From the NCBI GenBank assembly GCA_030248135.1, contig JASANC010002463.1:1-64000 (forward strand): a stretch of DNA of 64,000 nucleotides, in the 5' to 3' direction. Below are positions 36,463-47,800 of the stretch, piece after piece (position 1 is the first letter of the stretch; each line of letters opens with the position of its first letter). Below the pieces are notes generated by a model. The model was not told where the DNA came from. It searched no databases and was given only the letters and a program-made list of their open reading frames with translations. Origin of the DNA: Theristus sp. LFF4_11. Its lineage: Eukaryota; Nematoda; Chromadorea; Monhysterida; Xyalidae. The position numbers were made by a program, and so were the translations under genes.

Positions 36463-37521
36463 ACAGGAGAGTCCGCCCAGCCGCCAGCACTCTTTGTTTT
36501 GTTTTGTTTTGAAACATGTTCAACTGAATGTGATTGTGTTTTTGTTTTGAATCACATGTGCTCTTTTGTGCGACGTTTCGTGTTGTTTTCTTTTTTCTTG
36601 TATTTGGTGCAAGTGTGTGTCCATGTCACAGCTCTTTTTATCTCGCGTTTTTCTGTGTGCTCTTGCGGCTTTTGTGTTCAGGGCATTCTTTTTGTTAACT
36701 AGCACTGCTACTTGCTTGCTGTTGCTCATCACTTGCTGTTAGCTGTATTTGGGATGGCACAGGAAAAATAAGAAGAGCCCATAAACAAAAAAAAACAAAA
36801 CAAAACAAAAAAAACAAAAAAAACTAAAAAAACAAAAAAACAAAAAAAAAAGAGAAAAAAAAACAAGTGAGAGAAAAACTGTAATGAAGAAAAGAAAAGC
36901 AACTGTGCCGTGTTTGTTTTGCTTTCTCTTGCTTAACTTAATCGTGCCTGAATGTCAATCGTGGTCGTTGTGTGCTGTCTGATGTTGTCGGTTCGTGATC
37001 GCGCTATTTTATTTATTTCTTCTTTCAAGCTTCAATTGTGTTTGCGCGTTTTTTTTAACATTCATTGTTTCTGACTGTCGACGGTTGGTTTTATTTTGTG
37101 GATTTTGTTTCTTTGTGTGAATACCCGGGCAGTCATCTGCCCATTCGTTTGCATCGACTTTTTGCTTGCTTTCATTCATGCATTCACCAATTTCATCAAT
37201 AATCTTGTGTTTCTTTAGGTTTTTTTGTGACATCAATTGTGTTTGTTTTGCATGATGGAAGTTTTGTGAATGTGTTGATGTGAACTGGCCGTGAGGCTTA
37301 CAAATAAACTTGAACGATTGAACGATTGAACGAATTTCAAGCCGGTATGTGTATTTTCACTTGGGCTGGGGACAATTAGTGACGTTTTGGGGGTCAAAAC
37401 ACTAGAAGAGGCATGGTAACGTTTTGGAAACGGGGTAATTGAAGTCACCAAAACAAAATCTCCAAAGTTCCGCCATACGGGAGTCATTCCGGAGGTGCTT
37501 GCATATCATATGTGTTATGTG

Positions 37522-39051
37522 TAGGGATGGATCCGGCAAATTTGCCGGAATCCGGGCCGGATCCGGCAAAAGCCCATTCCGGCCGGGCCGGATCCGGCAA
37601 AAATTGCCGGAATCCGGACCGGAATGGCCTTTTTATGTCTAAAAAACATCTACGCACATTTCGTCGCTTCTTCATCACATTTTCAGCATAAAACAGCACA
37701 GACACAGAAACAAAGTCAGCAAGACACAGCACGTGAACCAACCAAAAATTACAACAACAACAATTGACAAAATTCACATCGCATAGGGATAATCAAGTGC
37801 TGGCAACACTCCATTCAGAAACATGACCTTTTCGGCGTTCTGAGTTGACAGACGAGATCGGCTGTACACAAACACCTGCATGGCTTCAGAGAACATTCGT
37901 TCGCTTGCCACTCTTGTTGGTAGCGGTGCCAGGTATCTGCGCGCGATTGTCGATAGTTTGGGGTATTTAGACGAGTTCAGCTGCCAAAAGTCTAGCATTA
38001 GATCACTTTTGTCCGGTTCGTCGATAAAATCATCCGACTCGTACACATTCATTTCGCCGCGCAGTTCGTCTTCAAGACTGGATTCGCCAGACGGGTTGCG
38101 CGGTCGCGCAGCGTGAAACTCGATGCCTCCGTAGAGGCCAGTCGATTTCTTTTTTGGTTCGGGCTCGCGTTCACTTTCGTCATCGTCGTTGTTCGCGATC
38201 TCGGATGTATCGTCGCAGTTTGTGGGCGTCTCCGGTCGTTTCAAGATTTTCTTTGCAATGTGAAGTAGTTCACAACGAATCGCGCCTTCATTTTCAAAGA
38301 CGACTGCAGTATTCTTGAATCGCGGATCAACGTACGTGGCCATGATGTTAGTTTCGTTGTGGAAAAGCGCACGGAAGCGTGTGTCGATGCTGGTCAGCAG
38401 CGTTTTTTTCGTCGTACCAATGCCACTCGCATCGACTTGTTCGATGCGCTGCTTCAGTGCGCAAACGGCGGGCAACACCATTGAAATGGATTCGTCGTCT
38501 CGTGGATTTGTCGTTGGGGGGGGGGGGTTATCGGGTTTTAGGGGATCACGGCACCTCCGCACACCCACGGTAACACACGTCGTTAAAATCGCTGGTGTTC
38601 TGGGGCTCACAAAAAAGCAACTGTTTGACAGCTAACTTGATATGACGAACGAAGATGGCTGATTTCAAAAAAAAACTGCCATTTTTCATCAACAACGTCG
38701 GCCAAAAGCTGGCAGCCACGTTTTTTTTAAAGTGGACGATGCTGCACATAAGTTTACCACTCAAGACAAAAGCAGTGAACCATTTACCATTGAACAGAAC
38801 ACTAAACTAAAGAAACGCTCACTGATCACATGTCAAATGCACAACAACAAAACCAACAAAGCACCGAAACAAATTTGTCAAACCATTGAACAGCTCTGAA
38901 ACGGAGGAATCAACTGGTTAATTCGCGGGTCTCGGCCATTCCGGCCGGATCCGGCCGGATCCGGCAAAATTGCGCCGGAATCCGGACCGGATCCGGATCC
39001 AATTTTAGGCGCCGGAATCCGGAATCCGGACCGGAACCGGCTCCATCCCTA
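37522..39051. mobile_element. hAT element with transposase remnant, 1530 bp
   Basis: TAGGGATGGATCCGG...CCGGCTCCATCCCTA with perfect 8-bp duplications GTTATGTG (37514-37521 and 39052-39059). Subterminal regions are arrays of CCGGATCCGG-type motifs, typical transposase-binding sites. The element encodes only the C-terminal part of a transposase. It is inserted in a family 1 MITE. Confidence 0.92.
37774..38610 (-). pseudogene. hAT transposase, C-terminal fragment
   Basis: 278 codons. A block near the middle (MATYVDPRFKN) matches the conserved DPRFK region of hAT transposases. The C-terminus (FWQLNSSKYPKLSTIARRYL, then SERMFSEAM, RSRLSTQNAEKVMFLN) is the hATC dimerisation domain. The BED zinc finger and first catalytic aspartates are missing and there is no room for them in the element, so it is probably inactive alone. 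The first ATG-like start at 38610 is arbitrary. Confidence 0.9.
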
Positions 39052-39163
39052 GTTATGTGGTTCTTCGAACTCCCTGATTGATTAAGCATAACTTTGATTT
39101 TTGAATTTTTTTATTAAAAAAAAAAACAAAAATGACGAATTTTGTTTTTTTTTAACAACCGTA

Positions 39164-39990
39164 GTAACGGTTTGGAAAAGGGGTAAATGAGGTCACCCAA
39201 ACAAAATCTGGAAAGTTCCGCCATACGGGAGTCATTCGGGAGGCGATTGCACATCAAATGTGGTTCTTCCAACTCCCTCCCTGGTTCATTTAGCACAACT
39301 TTGATTTTTGAATTTTTTTTAAATTAAAAAAAACAAAAATGACGATTTTTGTTTTTTAACAACCCCAAGCGGAACTTTGGAGATTTTGTTTTGGTGACCT
39401 CAATTACCCCTTTTCCAAACCGTTACCATGCATCTTCTATTGTTTTGACCCCCAAAACGTCACTAATAGTCCCCAGCTAAAGTGAAGACAAACATACCGG
39501 CTTGAAATTCGATCAATTCTTCTGATGATGTCGCGACGACACGACACGAAGCAGCAACCAGACAACGTAGCGCTTGCAAACGGAGCAGCTCGGACGCTCT
39601 GCGAGGCGAATCGTCACCTTATCTGCATCGGAAATGGTAAGCCAAGCTTTGGGACGCTCAAAAACTTCATCGCAAATGTTGTCTAAGCTAAAATCGGTCG
39701 GTAAAACGGTCCAAAATCGACTGCTGGCGGTTTTACGAGGTAATATCGAAGAAAATTTTTGTTGAACTTTTAAAAAAATGTGCCAAAATTAAGGTTTTCA
39801 GAGCATATCAGAAGAAAAATTTTCGATTTTTTAAATCGGCATTTTTGTTTTTTTTAATCACTTAAAAAAAGATTTTTGTTTAACAAACCTAGTTCCGCCA
39901 TACGTGAGTCATTCCGGAGGCGCTTGCATATACTATGTGGTTCCTCGAACTCCCTGAGTGATTTAGCACTACTTTGATTTTTGAAGCTTT
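39164..39990. repeat. Nested and rearranged family 1 MITE fragments
   Basis: At least three further partial copies in alternating orientation. One, reversed, ends at AACAACCCCA near 39365. A forward copy spans about 39366-39893, ending GTTTAACAAACCTA. A reversed interior starts GTTCCGCCATACG. Junctions fall inside conserved blocks of the same family, i.e. elements inserted into elements. Confidence 0.75.
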
Positions 39991-40970
39991 TTGTTTTTTT
40001 ATGTTCATGGCCATGCGGCGACTCGACGCGGACGGGGCCACGGCAACGGCACTCACAGCGGCATCCCGCTCCCGTTGACCTTACGGCCTTACTCGTTCTC
40101 GTTCTCCCGGAATCCTTTCTCTTTTCGGCTCCTCCCACCGGTGTTGTTGCTCATCGTCTGATTTCTGTCTGTCTTCATCGTTCGCCGTTACTTTACTAAC
40201 AGCAGTTACTAGTACGGTATTCAAATGGAAGAAGAGGCAATTGAAGAAAGGTCCCATACAAACAGCGGCATGTGGTGCAGCAACGACAATCTGAAGAAAG
40301 GTCAGAAAAAATAATTAGTTGGTTTGTTTTGTTTTGTTTGGTGCGTCAGAAAGGTTCCATTGTTTTTCATTAGTTTGTGGTTTTGTGTTTCGGTTCCGTG
40401 CGTTCGTGTCGGTTGGTGTTGAAACACGGTTTTCGTCGACTTGCCAAAGTGATTTTTGATTTGATCTCGAAATCCTGATTGAAAGCTGGAGCAAACTTTT
40501 CCCGATAGAAGCTTGAAGGTGTGGCATTCATGAAGAATAGCGGGTTTTGGAAAAGCGCTCGCAAACAAGCGCGACGAAAAAAACCACACGTGCAAACGGG
40601 CGGGGTTTTTTACTTTACACGCCTAGCGTTATTTACAATTGTACTTTTTATGTTGTTTTTGCAACACCCTGTACTTGTGGTGTTCCATCATCAAATTTTA
40701 GTTTAGTTTTAGTTTTAGACTTTTAGTTTCTCCATTTGAATCGGCTTTTCCTGTGAAATGAGTTCGGTATTCGATTGTCTGGAAAAGATTCAATTGGTTG
40801 GGCTTTTGGACTGTGCTCGGGGTCGGACTGTGAAACTGCACTGTCACCGTTTCAATTCATTTCCATGTTCATTGTTTTGGTTCGGTTTCATGAAACAGAA
40901 CGCAATGGCTGTGAAAAGAAAACTATTGCATTGGAATACACAAGAGCATGCGTAAAAATTAGGCTGTGCA

Positions 40971-41529
40971 TAGGGTTGGCATGGTAAAAATACCGGTTTT
41001 TTTACCGGTAAAAAAACACGGATTTATACGCGTTTTTTACCAGGGCAAAAAATGGTGCCTTGAAAAAAACGGGAAAAAGACCGTTTCTGTATTTTTCCGG
41101 TTTTTTTCGTATTTTTCCGGTTTTTTTCAATTTCGGGCCCTGAGTTTTCATATCATTTTTGATGAGAAATGTTTTGATGTTCGTCTATTGTGACCAAAGA
41201 CTGTCCCGTGAAAACGCTGGGTTTTTTTCCTGTGTAATTGGTGGAATATAAACGATTGAGCAAAAGATAATGTTCGATTTATTGCTGACCTTTTGGGTTT
41301 TCAAGTCCAAACATAATTTATTTTCTTGGTGCACGATAATTTGAACAAAGCATTCTGAAAGTTGTTTCACAAATCCTGGTTCAAGTTTAAAGTCGGCTGC
41401 GAAAGATATGTGGGTTTTTACAACTTTTTGGCTTTCGTTTTTTTTCCGGTAAAATTACCGTAATTTTACCGGTAAAAATACAGGTTTTTTTTACCACGAT
41501 TTGAAAAAAACGGTATTTTGCCAACCCTA
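40971..41529. mobile_element. hAT-like MITE (TAGGGTTGGC), 559 bp
   Basis: Perfect 8-bp duplications GCTGTGCA at 40963-40970 and 41530-41537. Ends are TAGGGTTGGCATGGTAAAAA and TTTTGCCAACCCTA. Subterminal blocks repeat ACCGGTAAAA and TTTTTACCGG. Non-coding. Confidence 0.92.
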
Positions 41530-44500
41530 GCTGTGCAACGTGAAATGATTTTCTTTAGGTTTGTGGTGGATGTTGTGTGCGGTGTTTGTTTGTGGTCCGC
41601 GTGATTAGTCAAATGTTCTGCGGCAGAAATAAATGGATTTTCCGAAAGTGTACGAATGTTGAATGACAAAGATTTTTCCAATCAAGAAGTTGAAACAGAA
41701 ACTGTTGTGGACTGGCAAAACTTTTTGCGCGTGTTTTTTTATCTTTATAAATCGCATAAATCTAACATCAGAATGCAATTCCAACAGTAAATGTTCGCTT
41801 CATACTGTAAGCAAGAAAACAACGAATCAACGCACTGCATACGTTTTTCTCTTTTTACAACAGAAATCACAAATTTCATCAGGAGTTGTAAAATATCCTC
41901 AGTTTCAAGTTCCAAGTGGAAAAAAACGAAAAATCGATTTCATTCTGTGTGGTATGTTTTTCCTGTGTTGGTTGCATGAAGAAGGAGACAGAGTGTTGAA
42001 AAAAATGCAAGTGCTAGAGCGTCAAAGTTTGGTAGTGAAATGTTACGCACCACAGTTTCGGCGTTGTGCTGTTTTGCTAGCACCAGAACATTTGCTTTTC
42101 AGATTTTTTAGCATAAAATGCACACTCGCAACGTTGAATTTGACGCTATTTTTACAAACGAACCTCCGGACCACAGACTCGAAATCCATAACACGGATTG
42201 GCTACATCCATGATGAGCATCATCAAGCCAATCAGCGCCCTTTGGTCACGTTCTGTAGGTTTTTTGGTCCGCAGATTTTGTGGTGCATTCTTGTATGCTT
42301 GGGCAACGTTTTTTTCAAGCCAATCATGGAGTTGCATAATATCTGATTGATTAGATAGAACTGGGCTGATCAAATTTAGCTGAGTTCTACTTGGTCTAAT
42401 GAAATTTGACTGAGTTTCTCTGTGTATGTGTTGCGTGTACTGAATGGCTACCACACTACCCAACTCATTATTTCTTGCTATAAAAGGCAGAAGCAGTGAG
42501 CGGTTGCCTTTGCTGCATTTTTATGCGCAAATATTGCGTTGCGTTGTTGTTGTGCTAGTCTGCCTGTCTCTCCTCTCATTGCAGACAAGAGACATTGAAT
42601 CGATCAGATAGATACACGGGGAGTGCCGTATTTTTGTGGTACGTTGTTTTTTCACGAAAACAGTGAAAAGACTTGTGGAAAACGCCAAATGTCAACGTGG
42701 AACATGCGAAAGTTCAAAATGAAAGTGTTCTTTTTGTCAATAATTTTGGAATAACTTCTGAATTTTGAACACGTCAGTGTTTTCTACGGATTTTCAAAAA
42801 AAAAAGACAATCAACGGTGAACATCTGCCGGTTTTTGCGCTTCATATCAAACAGTTGAAATGTACATATTTATCAAAGTGCATAATAATAATAATAATAA
42901 TAGCAGCGGAGCAAAGTGAACAAGACCCCGCGCAACAACAGATGTTGTCATTCGTTACTTTGCCCCGGTATGGTCAAGACAATCGTGGTGAATTGTGAAC
43001 GTGGCTAGGATTGGGACAAGAGAAATAGTGAATCGATAAAACATCAATGACAGAGCGAGACACGTGTCCCTTGTCCAGCATGTAATTTCTAGACCGCGCT
43101 GACCAACCGACCATTCGTATTGGACAGAATATTATTCATACCGTTCATTCAGCACGTATACGCAACATGTTCGCACGTGTGCGTGTGTGTGTGTTGTGCC
43201 AAATGTTGGGCATCTGGCGGTTGTACGATATCTACTATAGTTGGGTAAAACGGCCGTATGTTCACTTGGGTAAGGTTTTACCCAATTTTGGAAATTGGGC
43301 AGATTCATGTCGGAATGTGAGTGTTGCAATGTTTTAGTTGATCTTGGACATAAAACTGTTTGTGAGTTTTTTGGTCGGACAATTTGCAACTGGACAACGT
43401 AGTAATAGTAGTGGACTGGACTGGCTTGAACAAACTAGACTGAAAAACGGAGACTACTTTTTGGTGCTGTGTTGTTGTTGGCTGCGTTTTGCTTGTTGTT
43501 TATATTCTTTCAAGAGATTCGTATAAGCGTGGTAAAAAGTCGATAATTTTTTTTTAAACTGCTGAATTTTTCATTTTCATTGTCAATTGTCCTGGTCGTC
43601 CAGTACAAGTTGCGTTGAAGCTGATTGGTTGTCCGAGGGGTAAAGTGACCAATCAGTGTTCCTGGCCAGATGGTTATAGATTTTCAAGATTTGGTTTTCA
43701 TTTGCCTGTGGTTTGATGTGCTCAACAAGAAGCTATACGAATAGTAACTTCATAACCGTCAAAGTTTTTCTTTTTTTGCAGTTTCCAGTTATCTGTTTCT
43801 TACCGCCAACCTAGAGTCAATAGATGCATTTGGCCCGCAGCTAGCTAGACACGAGTCCCCACCCCTAGCTGCGGTATGCTCCCGAGCAGACGCCAGACCC
43901 AGTTTCTGTTTTCGGTTTGTATGAAACGGTGGCAGCTGCCACGCATATAGCCAGACAACGTTCGGACGATATTCCAAAAATAGCTTATTGCTTATTCGCG
44001 TTTTGCGCGCCATGCTGTGGTGGCTGAAATGATGCTGCGTGTATTTCGATTTTGCGCCAGTATTTCACAGATATTTTCCGTACTAATACAGTTTTGAGGT
44101 TTGTTTTTAGTGTTGGTTGAAAGTATCGTTTGTTTTTAGTGTTGGTTGAAAGTATCCAGCTTTGTGAACCGTTGTTAGCTGTTGAAATTTCGAGGGTCAG
44201 GTTTAGCTTGTTGTTGTTTGTTGTTATAGGACGTAATGTGGTGCAAAAATGCGCCGTTGTTTATGGTTGCAGTTTCATGATGTGTTCGCTTTGTTCTGGG
44301 GTCTTGGACGCATGAAATATTCATGCTTTTTGGTCATTATTTGAGTTGCCAACAGTAGTTTTAAGTCAGTTTGAAGTTTTTGAATTATTGAATTTTAATT
44401 AATTTCGAAATCATAACAACATCGGTTCCAACAAAATGTTCTTTTATCAAACGACCTTGAGACGTTCAAACCAACAATTGCCTGTGAAACTGCACACGTG

Positions 44501-44889
44501 CGTGCACTTTGTGGTGTTTATGAAAGCGAAACACTATTTTAAAACGTAAAACGTCATGTAAACTATAATGCAACTGCTGTACACTGTTATTGTTCAACCT
44601 ATTTTGTGGTTGTGGTTGGTGTTGGTGTGGTGTGGGCAAAACATTTTTCATAAAAACAGACAAGTGTACAGTTTTTCAATACAGTTCTCATGTTTCAATG
44701 TTCTGCGAAATGCTGCTGTGCGCTGTGTTTTGTTTTTTGTTGTTTTGCAACGTGGAGCCCGTTTGTTTTTCAATTTCAACTTTTTTAGCGTTTCTGGACA
44801 CTGGTCAAACAGCGTGAAAAAATCTCCGACAAAATGTAGCCCGAAAATAAAATTGGGTAACATTTCGGGATTTGGGCTGAAATAAATGC

Positions 44890-47800
44890 ATGGGTTCGTT
44901 GCTGTCGCGCGACAACGAAGATGAAGCGGCTGACGAAGAACAATTGAATCGCGGGAAAATCGGCCAAAAAACGTTAGGAAACGGGCGAAAGTCCCGCAGT
45001 TCAAAATTCGCCCCAATTCGGAAACCCCGTGGGCGGCCACTGAAACGAAATTTTCTGCGAACATTGAAATCTACTACGAAAAAAAGAGTTCACCCAATTT
45101 TCGACCGCAAAAAGATGGCCATTTTTCGAGGTAGTGTACTTGACTGATTGATGCGGCAACATTTTATTGCTCCAGTTTCTGAGAAGCTCTCAAATGGAGT
45201 GAACTATTTCGGTGTCACAAGATGACTCGCACTCATAGAGCCCTGAAATAAACCACTTTCCTAATTGTTTTCCGAATTGTAAAACAAAAGTGTCCGCAGT
45301 TTGGTTTTTCTTCAGTGAATTTGGTGAATTTCAGCCATCGGAGAATTCATACCTACCCTGGTAGTGAATCGGGTACCCAACCCGGATAGACTGCTAGGCC
45401 TAGGCGGTCGACGCCGGTCGTCGATTGCGGTGACCGACCACTCGACGCTTGAACCCAATTTTAGCAAGTCTCACGTAATTTCACAATATCGCCGACGACC
45501 AATCAGCGTACGGCGTCCAATTCAAACGCGCAGCCACTCCGCTTGCCTTACGGCATGCCACAAATAAAAACAAAAGTCTAATTCGTGTCATCATGATTGC
45601 AGAGTCCGTCGACGGTGACACGGCCGACGCCGACCCGTTTGGTGCAACGAGAACGTCGGAAAACTCAAAAGCGCCACTACGCCGTCGCATGTCCACCGAG
45701 GACGACGACGACGTCGTTGTTGAGATGGACGAGCCAACAAAGATCATGAAGGAGATGGTCGACTAGTGAGTCGAGATTCATTTGGCTCTCCGAATTTCAT
45801 GCTGTTCACACAGTTTTATCGGAGTTTCCTGCTTTTTCGCGAAATCAAATGGATGGATGGAGATAATGATCGGATCGGATAAATTTTCGATTGTCGTTTG
45901 TTGTCGAGTAGCGCCAAAATTCGTATCGCCGCGCTGGTCTGCGAAACAACCACAAAAAACGTGCAACAACTTTTTTCGACTGAATAAACACAAACATAAC
46001 TGAATTATTGTCTCATAAAATCCCCGCATTCCCATTCACAGTTTCTCGCCGTCGAAGTTGGTCAACCCGAACGACCCTCGCCTGCGCACGATGATCGAGA
46101 GCATCAAGCGGCACATCTTCGCGCCGTCTACTGCTGCTGCATCAGCGGCCGAATCGGCAGACGCAGACGAGAATGACGGTTCGTTGCTGTTCGGTTTGTT
46201 TGCGTGGTTACATTTTTGCCATTTGACTTAGTGTTTTATCGGTTCAGTTCAGTTTTTGTTCAACATTTTGAACACACGCAAAATATTGCAAGAATCATAG
46301 ACCAACGTCGGTTTGGTACATTACCCTGAAACTTGTGAAAAACGCACAAAAAACGTATCTGTCGCGAGATGTCAAGTCAAAGTATGTTGTTGCGCTCAAA
46401 GGACAAAGTGTCACACCAGGGTTGCAGTTGAAAAATTTTCAGCTATCTATCCAGCTCTTGAAATTTCGCCAAATCTGCGACAACCCGAAGAGTCCATCAT
46501 TGTGCAGGTTCGCCATCGAGCAGCAGTGCACCTTCCGGTGCGCCCATCATCTCCAACGGTCACCACCACCACGCTCCGCCCAATCGTGCGTCGACGTCGT
46601 CGTCGCGTCGCGGCAGCAGTCAAGCGCCGAGCGTCGTTGGAGCGGCGACACGAGCGCAATCGCGCGCCAGCAGCCGTCAGTCGTCGGTCGCCGACCAAGG
46701 TGAGCGTGCCTTCGATTGACGACAGTGCAGAACACAACAAACAACACAGGCGCGCGCTCTGTTGGCGCGGCAAACAGTGAGAGTTGTTTGTTTAAAGACA
46801 CAATGCCAGAACGTCACACACAACACAAACACACTGGCACAGAGTCTTGCGCTGTGTGTGACTTGTCCATATGTTGTGTTTTCTTATGATTGTGTTCAAT
46901 TGGATTACAAGGTGAGAGCACCTTGCCAGGACGACGGCTCGCACTTGTTTGATGCCGATCATCCAACACAAACACACAGGCACACATGCATAACTATTGC
47001 AAAAACGCACAAACACACTGGCACACGTCTTTCCCAGAGCGCTCAACGGCGGCAGTGTCACCGAGTCCCTCGAACGCCTCCTCGCAGCAGCAGCAGCAGC
47101 CGTCGTTTGCGGCGCATTTCTCGCAGCGAACGTTGGGCTTGGTTCGGACGGCGTCGTTTACCAGTGAGTTTTTTTATTGTTTGTTTTTTATCAAATCCCA
47201 AAATATGTACATTCGCTCGCGCGATGCCGTCAGTCGATAGTGCCGAATGAATTTCTATCTTTCTTGGTAGAGTCCATCATTGTCCACGCTATATCGTGCC
47301 TCGCCTCGTCAAAAGACGGAATGCATTACTGAGTTTACCCTGGTCATGCAAAACCTGGCGCATAAAACATCCTCTTTCGTTCGTATAACGCAAAAAAACC
47401 GTTGACGCTGAATTGTAATTGTAACTTTTTATGCAACATGGATGTTGAAATGCGATCGTAGAAGCATGAATAAAGTTTTTTACCATCAAACATAATTTGT
47501 CACGTATGAAACATTGAACGTGAACGTTGAACATGAACATTAAACATGAGCATATTGACGATGAACATAAAACATGAACATCGATTGAACGATGAACATG
47601 AACATCGAACTTGAACATTGAACATGAACATTAAACACGAATCATGAACATTAAACATGACCAACTGCAGACCTGAACGACTCGATCAGCACACCGGCGT
47701 CGTCCTCGGCCGTCTCATCGAGCAGCCCGTCGGCCTCAACGAGCGGCTCGCGATTTCTGTCGTTGCACGCCGCGGTGACGCCGGCGAGCGCGATGAACTT

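Larger units (their letters stand above)
32772..37330 (+). mobile_element. Non-LTR retrotransposon (Jockey/CR1-like LINE)
   Basis: The insertion is bounded by a 6-bp duplication CGAATT (32766-32771 and 37331-37336) in a family 1 MITE. It carries an AP-type endonuclease, a reverse transcriptase, an ~850-bp 3' UTR with an A-rich stretch, and a 3' tail of GAACGATT repeats. No ORF1 is seen, so it is probably 5'-truncated. A Tc1-like MITE (33876-34639) interrupts the ORF. Confidence 0.88.
32377..39163. mobile_element. Family 1 hAT-like MITE split by a LINE and a hAT element
   Basis: Segments 32377-32771, 37331-37521 and 39052-39163 are consecutive pieces of a family 1 copy in reverse orientation to 12899-13584. 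The left end is TAGGGTTGTC and the right end AACAACCGTA. The LINE interrupts it at CGAATT, the hAT element at GTTATGTG. No matching 8-bp duplication was found around the outer ends (CGTGTACT versus GTAACGGT), so one end may be rearranged. Confidence 0.75.
30785..44889. other. Transposon-dominated stretch without host gene
   Basis: Between the membrane-protein gene and the 22-exon gene I find the CCACA satellite, a nested transposon block (32377-39990), a hAT-like element (40971-41529), an ATA run at 42882-42903 and a 29-bp direct duplication near 44103-44160. No host exon is supported, although the interval 41530-44889 has several open frames of 60-230 codons that look random. Confidence 0.5.

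Noticed and set aside
46313..46780. ORF of 155 codons with Arg-rich sequence near 46500-46780.
   Set aside because: The splice-consistent exon 5 (46508-46699) uses another frame (Ser/His/Ala-rich) that joins phases on both sides; the Arg-rich frame is a shadow.
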